Shown in pieces: positions 59,614-64,000 of a stretch of DNA of 64,000 nt; position 1 is the first letter of the stretch; the number at the start of each line of letters is the position of its first letter. The notes below the pieces were generated by a model. It was not told the origin of the DNA. It made no database searches and worked only from the letters and a program-made list of their open reading frames with translations. Both the position numbers and the translations under genes were made by a program. This DNA comes from Mangrovicella endophytica. GTDB taxonomy: Bacteria; Pseudomonadota; Alphaproteobacteria; Rhizobiales; Rhizobiaceae. The stretch spans positions 248,001 through 312,000 of the forward strand of contig NZ_PKMZ01000002.1 in assembly GCF_002893625.1 (NCBI RefSeq), read 5' to 3'.

Positions 59614-60033
59614 CTAAAGCGTCTCGAGGCTCCGCGAGACGATGGCGACGGGGACGCCCGCCCGCAGCGAGTTGGACACCATGCAGGTCGCCTTGGCGGC
59701 CTCGATGATGGCTGCGGGGTCCGATCCGTCGAGCGTCTCGCAGGACACCGTCATCGTTGCCCCGGTCGCCAGCAGGGGCTCACCCTCCAGCTCGACGGTG
59801 ACGGAAATGGCGATCCGGCCAAGGCCGACGCCGGCTGCCTCAGCCGTGTAGCGCAGGTCGTTGCAGAAGCACCCGCCGATGGCGAGCGCGAGCAGCTGTG
59901 CGCCGTTGAAGCCGAGCCCCAAGCCCCCTGCCTTACCGAGCGGACGATCCACCACGATCGTGTGGCCGCCGGCCCAGCCGAGAGCGGCCTGCGTGCCTTC
60001 CACATTGCGAAGCTCGACTGTCGCAGCAACCAT
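59614..60033 (-). CDS. OsmC-family peroxiredoxin-like protein
   Basis: This 139-residue protein has the OsmC/Ohr fold with both reactive Cys: ALAIGGCFCNDLRYTA and EAAKATCMVSNSL. These act on organic hydroperoxides. The length matches OsmC-type (not the shorter Ohr), and the N-terminus LRNVEGTQAALGW is typical. Convergent with the aminotransferase gene. Confidence 0.9.
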   Translation of the reverse strand: MVAATVELRNVEGTQAALGWAGGHTIVVDRPLGKAGGLGLGFNGAQLLALAIGGCFCNDLRYTAEAAGVGLGRIAISVTVELEGEPLLATGATMTVSCETLDGSDPAAIIEAAKATCMVSNSLRAGVPVAIVSRSLETL

Positions 60034-60304
60034 GACTTCAGCCCTCCGACCATCCCAGACGAGCCTATCCGACGGCTGAGCGGAAGGGGAGACGCCGGGT
60101 GCAGGCGGGACGATGCAGGTTGCCTTCGGCGAGCGGCGTCACGCAAGGAAAACGAACCGGCGCGTCCCGATCGACGGTCGCCGGCCCGCTTCGGAACCTT
60201 TGCATCCGCCGGGGTTGTCGACGACAGGGCGGGGCGGGACCGCGGCCACTCCGCCGTCGACAGAAAGCCGCCAACCGCCCGCCTGGGCAGCGATGACCAG
60301 ACGG

Positions 60305-60559
60305 TCAGCCTTTCAGTGGCAGCAGGGTGCCGTCCGCGGCCCGACACCCGGTCCGGATCCCTACCTCGATCTCCGCGAGATGGCGCTGGTGATCTGCCTC
60401 GGATGTGACGAACTGAGCCAGCAGAGCGGTCGCCTCCTTGAGCAAAGGCGAATGTGTCTCTCTGAGATGTGCGACGAGTTCACGTTGCCTGCGCACGTGC
60501 CCCGCTCCCTCGCGCACATGCCTCCTCGCCATCTCCAGGAGGGTTTCATCTTGTGTCAT
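60305..60559 (-). CDS. Short helical hypothetical protein
   Basis: This 84-residue protein begins MTQDETLLEMARRHVREGA and is nearly all helix (GHVRRQRELVAHLRE, then AEIEVGIRTG). Small proteins of this pattern, with an Arg-x-x-REG-type repeat, are common and uncharacterised in rhizobia. No domain assigned. The ATG at 60559 avoids a non-conserved Ser/Arg-rich prefix. Confidence 0.7.
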   Translation of the reverse strand: MTQDETLLEMARRHVREGAGHVRRQRELVAHLRETHSPLLKEATALLAQFVTSEADHQRHLAEIEVGIRTGCRAADGTLLPLKG

Positions 60560-60759
60560 GCGCGAAGAGTAGGTTGTCCGGCGCCAACTGCCAATGCCCG
60601 CAGATCGAAGGCCGACGGCCTGAACGACGGGGGAAGGATGGACAGGAGATGGCCCGTCCCGGCGCACCGATCAGCCGAAGCTGCCGATGAGCCCAGCATG
60701 GCTGAGATAGTCGGCGCGTGCCCGTTCGACACCGAACAGAGTTCGGTTAAGCTGCCGTC

Positions 60760-61500
60760 ATGAGGATCGGTATCATCGCTGATGTCCATGGGAACCTGAT
60801 CGCGCTGGAGGCTGTTCTGGCCGACCTTCGCGCGGCGGCTCCCGACATGATCGTGAACCTGGGCGATCTCGTCTCCGGACCTTTCGATCCGGCCGGAAGC
60901 GCCGATGCCCAGATGGCGCTCGCCTGCCCGACATTGGCGGGCAACCATGAGCGCCAACTTCTCGAGAGGGGATCAGGCCCCTCCGACGTGATCGCACGCG
61001 CTGTCCTGTCGCAATCACATCTCGACTGGATCAGCGGCCTTCCCGCGACGCTGTCCCTGGCCGAAGGGCAGGTATTCGCCTGCCATGGAAGCCCTCGGGG
61101 CGGCGACCTGGACTATCTCCTGGAGGACATCAGCACAGGCCGGGCCCGGCTCGACACGCTGGACGCGATCAAGCCCCGGCTCGACGGCATTGGCGCGGCA
61201 CAGGTCGTCTTGTGCGGACATACCCATATGGCACGTGCGGTCAGCGTCGGCGGCGTGCTCGTCGTGAACCCGGGCAGCGTGGGCTTGCCGGGCTATGCTG
61301 CGGGTGACCCGATGCCCCACGTCATCGAGGCCGGATCGCCTCACGCTCGCTACGCCCTCATCGACCGTCGCGGCGGCGACTGGAGCGTCGAGTTGCGGGC
61401 GGTACCGTATGACTACGAAGCGGCGGCGCAGCAGGCCGAGGGTCATGGACGCCTGCAAGCCGCGCACGTGGTCCGCACCGGCTGGTGGCCATCAGCGTAG
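60760..61500 (+). CDS. YfcE/YmdB-type metallophosphoesterase
   Basis: This 246-residue protein has the calcineurin-like fold with GIIADVHGNLIALEAVL (metal site 1), IVNLGDLVSGPFDP, LAGNHERQL, and LCGHTHMARAV followed by VVNPGSVGLPG. Metal ligands are all present. It likely acts as a cyclic-nucleotide or phosphodiester phosphatase of broad specificity. Confidence 0.92.
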   Translation: MRIGIIADVHGNLIALEAVLADLRAAAPDMIVNLGDLVSGPFDPAGSADAQMALACPTLAGNHERQLLERGSGPSDVIARAVLSQSHLDWISGLPATLSLAEGQVFACHGSPRGGDLDYLLEDISTGRARLDTLDAIKPRLDGIGAAQVVLCGHTHMARAVSVGGVLVVNPGSVGLPGYAAGDPMPHVIEAGSPHARYALIDRRGGDWSVELRAVPYDYEAAAQQAEGHGRLQAAHVVRTGWWPSA

Positions 61501-61538
61501 CCCGCAATCAGGGTGCGGATGTCCGTCGGAGCGGACGA

Positions 61539-62177
61539 TCAAACAGCCGGTCTATAGCGAGCCAGCTTGTAGCCGAAACCGAGGAAGACGAGACCCGTCG
61601 CTCCTTTGAGGTACCGCTGGAAGCCGCCGGAGCGCGTGAACGAAGCAAGCCGGGCGAAGAGCAGGATCACCAAGCTGAACCAGGCGACATTGATAAGAGA
61701 ATGAATGCCCACCAAGGCATATGCCGACAGGACCGCGTCATTGTTGGCCGGGAGGAAATGCGGGAAGACCGCCAGGTAGAACATGGAGACCTTCGGGTTC
61801 AGCCCATTGGTCACCAACCCCTCCCAGTAGGCCCGGCCGAGCGTGCGGGGACGGTGGTAAGGCGCCGCATCGGCCCGCACCTTCTTCTGAACGACAGCCT
61901 CGTAGAGGCACCTGGCGCCGACCCAGCAGAGATACGCGGCTCCCACATATTTGACGATCGCGAAGGCTGTTGCGGACTGCATCACCAGGACCGACAGGCC
62001 GAAGACCGACAGGGTCCCGTGGATCCAGAACGCTGTGAAGAAGCCGGCAACATTCGCAAAGGCGGCTCCGACGCCGGACACCGGAACGGTCTTGGCGATC
62101 AGCGCTCCGTTCGGTCCAGGAGACGCCACCAGGACGAATGCGGCGACAGCGAATGCCAAGAGGTCCGAGTAACTCAA
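61539..62177 (-). CDS. LysE-family translocator
   Basis: This 212-residue inner membrane protein of the LysE/RhtB family has six hydrophobic segments, the start LAFAVAAFVLVASPGPNGALI with the G-P-N motif, and GLNPKVSMFYLAVFPHFL. Such proteins export amino acids or derivatives. The TTG at 62177 has GGGGAG upstream by 8 bases; an ATG at 62228 is the alternative. Confidence 0.9.
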   Translation of the reverse strand: MSYSDLLAFAVAAFVLVASPGPNGALIAKTVPVSGVGAAFANVAGFFTAFWIHGTLSVFGLSVLVMQSATAFAIVKYVGAAYLCWVGARCLYEAVVQKKVRADAAPYHRPRTLGRAYWEGLVTNGLNPKVSMFYLAVFPHFLPANNDAVLSAYALVGIHSLINVAWFSLVILLFARLASFTRSGGFQRYLKGATGLVFLGFGYKLARYRPAV

Positions 62178-62473
62178 GGTCGCATCTCCCCGTCGGCACT
62201 TGCTACGCGCGAAGCCTATATCGAGCATAAGCGCATGGGGCGCGTAAACGGGCCGAGAGCCCCGTTCGCTCCGAGGATGGCACGGCTACGTCGATTGCAT
62301 CCCAGCGGGTCGGAAGCCGCTGGACGCTTCGCAAACGGTTGCGTTCGCCAGGGCCGTTGGCGACAGGGCGGGTGGCTTCGGATCGTCCGCTGGCGCCGGC
62401 TCGAAGCGGCGATTGACCGGTCGATGCGTTCCGCCGATCCTGCCTCCTATCCGCAGGAGCTGGGAGACATCTC
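62178..62473. other. Intergenic region, no gene recognised
   Basis: This 296-bp divergent spacer separates the LysE and GNAT genes and should hold both promoters. No supported gene or structure. Confidence 0.5.
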
Positions 62474-63268
62474 ATGGCGGGTTACTTCGGCACTGCCGTG
62501 CAGCAGCGTCTTCAGGCCCGCGCCGAGGACGCCGCCGCATTCATCGCCGCAACGCCAGGGGCGTGCCAGGTGGGCCGCATGATGGGATGTGACGACCCCG
62601 ACCGGCTCGGCTGGGATCACATCGGAGAGGTCCTGCGGCACGATCTGGCGTTCGGCTTTCGCCTGATCGACCGGGACAGGGTGGACGACCTGCGCTCGCG
62701 CCTCGCGGAACGAGGCTGCCGCCTCGACACCTGGCAGGTCTTCCTTGCCGACCGCGCGAGCGCGCTGGCGGCCTCGCAGACCATCCTCTCGAGAGGGTTG
62801 CCCGCTGGCCTCGCCGAACTGGAACGAGCGCGCGATCCGGACGGCGACGGGATCCGGCGCATTCAAGCCCACATGGCCGCCGCCGGCATCGCGCCGTTCT
62901 CGGGCTCGATGCTGACCGGCGCGTGCGGTCCTGCGGTGACGGTCGGGTTCAAGGATGCCGAGGGAGGAATCCTGGCGACCGCGCATGGATACCTGCCGCA
63001 CTCCGTCCACAGTCCCTATCAGCGCTACGCCTGGGGCGGACTGGTTGCGGTGGCCGCGGAGGCGCGGGCCCAGGGCCTGGGGAGCCTCGTCAATGCCCGT
63101 CTGATCGCCGAAGTTTTCCGCGAGCTGGAAGCGACCCACATCTACGAGCTCGTTTCGGACACGAATGTCGCCTCCCGGCGCATGGTGGAAGCGTGCGGGC
63201 TGCGCGCGGAACCCGGCCTCGTCTGCGGCGTGGGGGTGGCGGAGGACAGTACGCGCTTCACGCGCTAA
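62474..63268 (+). CDS. GNAT-family N-acetyltransferase
   Basis: This 264-residue protein has a C-terminal GNAT domain: WGGLVAVAAEARAQGLGSLVNARL is the acetyl-CoA motif A (Q-x-x-G-x-G type), then YELVSDTNVASRRMVEACGL. The N-terminal 130 residues are an extra helical region of unknown role. Substrate unknown. GCAGGAGC precedes the ATG. Confidence 0.88.
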   Translation: MAGYFGTAVQQRLQARAEDAAAFIAATPGACQVGRMMGCDDPDRLGWDHIGEVLRHDLAFGFRLIDRDRVDDLRSRLAERGCRLDTWQVFLADRASALAASQTILSRGLPAGLAELERARDPDGDGIRRIQAHMAAAGIAPFSGSMLTGACGPAVTVGFKDAEGGILATAHGYLPHSVHSPYQRYAWGGLVAVAAEARAQGLGSLVNARLIAEVFRELEATHIYELVSDTNVASRRMVEACGLRAEPGLVCGVGVAEDSTRFTR

Positions 63269-63406
63269 CGCCTTCGAGGAGTGGGCCGCGGCTCGGACGC
63301 CCATCGCCAGTGGCTGCTCCCGACCAACTGATGCGAGTCTACCCGGGGCCGGGGACGTCGGTCGCCGCGGCGTCTCCCGCTCATCGCGTTCCCCTTTAAG
63401 CCCGAT

Positions 63407-63829
63407 CTATCCCTCCCGTCTGTCGAAGTCGGCCTGGGCCTGCTGGAGTTCGGGACCCCGCTCAAGCGCCCAGGCGTAAAGCGCCTCGAACGGCTCGCGC
63501 AGGGAATGGCCGAGCGGGGTGATCGTGTATTCGACGCCGACCGGCGTCGTCGGCAGGACCGTGCGCTTGACGAGGCCGTTCCGCTCCAGCCGCTTCAGGG
63601 CGTCCGCCAGTGCCTTGTGGGTGATGCCGTCGAGACGCCGCATGATCTCGTTGAAGCGCGACGGTTGCGTGCACAGGACCGTCAGGATCAGCACCGACCA
63701 TTTGTTGGCGATGTGCTCCAGGATCGGCCGCGTCGTGCGCGCGTCGATCAGCGCTTCGTCGGTCGCGTCACAAACCGGCGCACGGGGGCGTTGCCGGGAG
63801 GGGCGCATCTGCGTCGTCGTCTCGGACAA
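63407..63829 (-). CDS. HxlR-family regulator, second of two in the window
   Basis: This 140-residue HxlR protein has HIANKWSVLILTVLC, SRFNEIMRRLDGITHKAL, RLERNGLVKRTV and the wing PVGVEYTITPLGHSL. The start is TTG at 63829, which has GGAG 7 bases before it; the ATG at 63808 is a plausible alternative. It is divergent from an SDR gene, mirroring the pair at 3236-4432. Confidence 0.93.
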   Translation of the reverse strand: MSETTTQMRPSRQRPRAPVCDATDEALIDARTTRPILEHIANKWSVLILTVLCTQPSRFNEIMRRLDGITHKALADALKRLERNGLVKRTVLPTTPVGVEYTITPLGHSLREPFEALYAWALERGPELQQAQADFDRREG

Positions 63830-63878
63830 AGGTATACTCCGCGATATCTGCGCTAAACATAGTGCGTAATTGACCGTA

Positions 63879-63895
63879 GATATAGAATCTATATC
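63879..63895. promoter_or_regulatory. Perfect inverted repeat between HxlR and SDR genes
   Basis: GATATAGAATCTATATC is a perfect 7-3-7 inverted repeat, 32 bases from the SDR start. It is a plausible operator of the HxlR protein, by position and symmetry. Confidence 0.6.
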
Positions 63896-63926
63896 GCTGC
63901 GTCCATCGCTATCAGGTGGATGAGAC

Positions 63927-64000
63927 ATGACCAGACTCCAAGACAAGACAGCCCTCGTCATCGGCGGCTCGGGCGGAATCGGAGGCGCGATCGCCCATCG
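63927..64000 (+). CDS. SDR-family oxidoreductase, cut off by window edge
   Basis: The ATG at 63927 encodes a Rossmann N-terminus, with KTALVIGGSGGIGGAIA as the G-x-x-x-G-x-G motif, before the window ends. It is a classical SDR, only 24 codons of which are visible. It is divergent from the HxlR gene. Confidence 0.9.
   Translation, partial: MTRLQDKTALVIGGSGGIGGAIAH

Overview
The window is a GC-rich chromosomal segment of an alphaproteobacterium, most likely a member of the Hyphomicrobiales (Rhizobiales). This is inferred from gene content and order: trmL close to petABC and apt, a petP/petR-like MarR and OmpR pair beside an EnvZ-like kinase, ubiK divergent from lgt-midA-pgeF, a YbjN gene overlapping proC, a TIGR02300 protein with an acidic tail, a BA14K-like secreted protein, a very long UvrB, and GANTC (CcrM) sites. 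An Aurantimonadaceae-like genus is possible but cannot be shown from this sequence alone. No rRNA, tRNA or CRISPR array was recognised.

Layout. Positions 1-5.4 kb carry a truncated OmpR-type regulator behind a DUF4173 membrane protein, an NTF2-like enzyme, a divergent HxlR/SDR pair and an OmpW porin with an FNR/FixK-type box upstream. Positions 5.5-16.6 kb hold trmL, two overlapping half-size ABC exporters, the cytochrome bc1 operon petABC with a strong terminator, apt, bluB, an acid phosphatase and two overlapping MaoC genes. Positions 16.6-26.8 kb hold translation and metabolism housekeeping (ychF, pth, rplY, prs), an orphan LuxR-type DNA-binding protein with an upstream inverted repeat, a lipoprotein, a creatinase/ectoine-hydrolase-like M24 protein, pgeF, midA, lgt and ubiK. 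Positions 27-35.5 kb hold an FkbM methyltransferase, YbjN-proC-csaA behind a GANTC-dense promoter region, the MarR/OmpR/EnvZ regulators, ilvE, an MBL-fold hydrolase and a DnaB-like ATPase. Positions 35.5-43 kb are a looser region of small secreted proteins. Three of these end in the same TPSxG(L/V)VPGQ motif. Two cold-shock genes lie at 37.3 and 55.0 kb.

The most accessory part is 43.5-45.97 kb. It is visibly AT-richer than everything around it, is preceded by unusual palindromes and a 46-bp direct repeat, and ends exactly where a 5'-truncated SDR gene begins. It carries two genes: a SAMHD1-like HD-domain (dNTPase-type) protein and a YwgA-like small protein. I infer a horizontally acquired two-gene module, possibly antiphage or nucleotide-pool related. 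This is the best candidate for an undescribed system in the window, but its function is not demonstrated.

Positions 46.4-64 kb return to ordinary chromosomal genes: uvrB with an in-frame palindromic repeat near its 3' end, SemiSWEET, DUF486, a large multi-PAS/GAF HWE histidine kinase broken by a single-base frameshift, TIGR02300, csp, an EamA transporter, a Tat-exported Fe/Mn SOD, a GST, an aspartate aminotransferase, OsmC, a metallophosphoesterase, LysE and GNAT genes. The window ends with a second divergent HxlR/SDR pair whose SDR runs off the edge.
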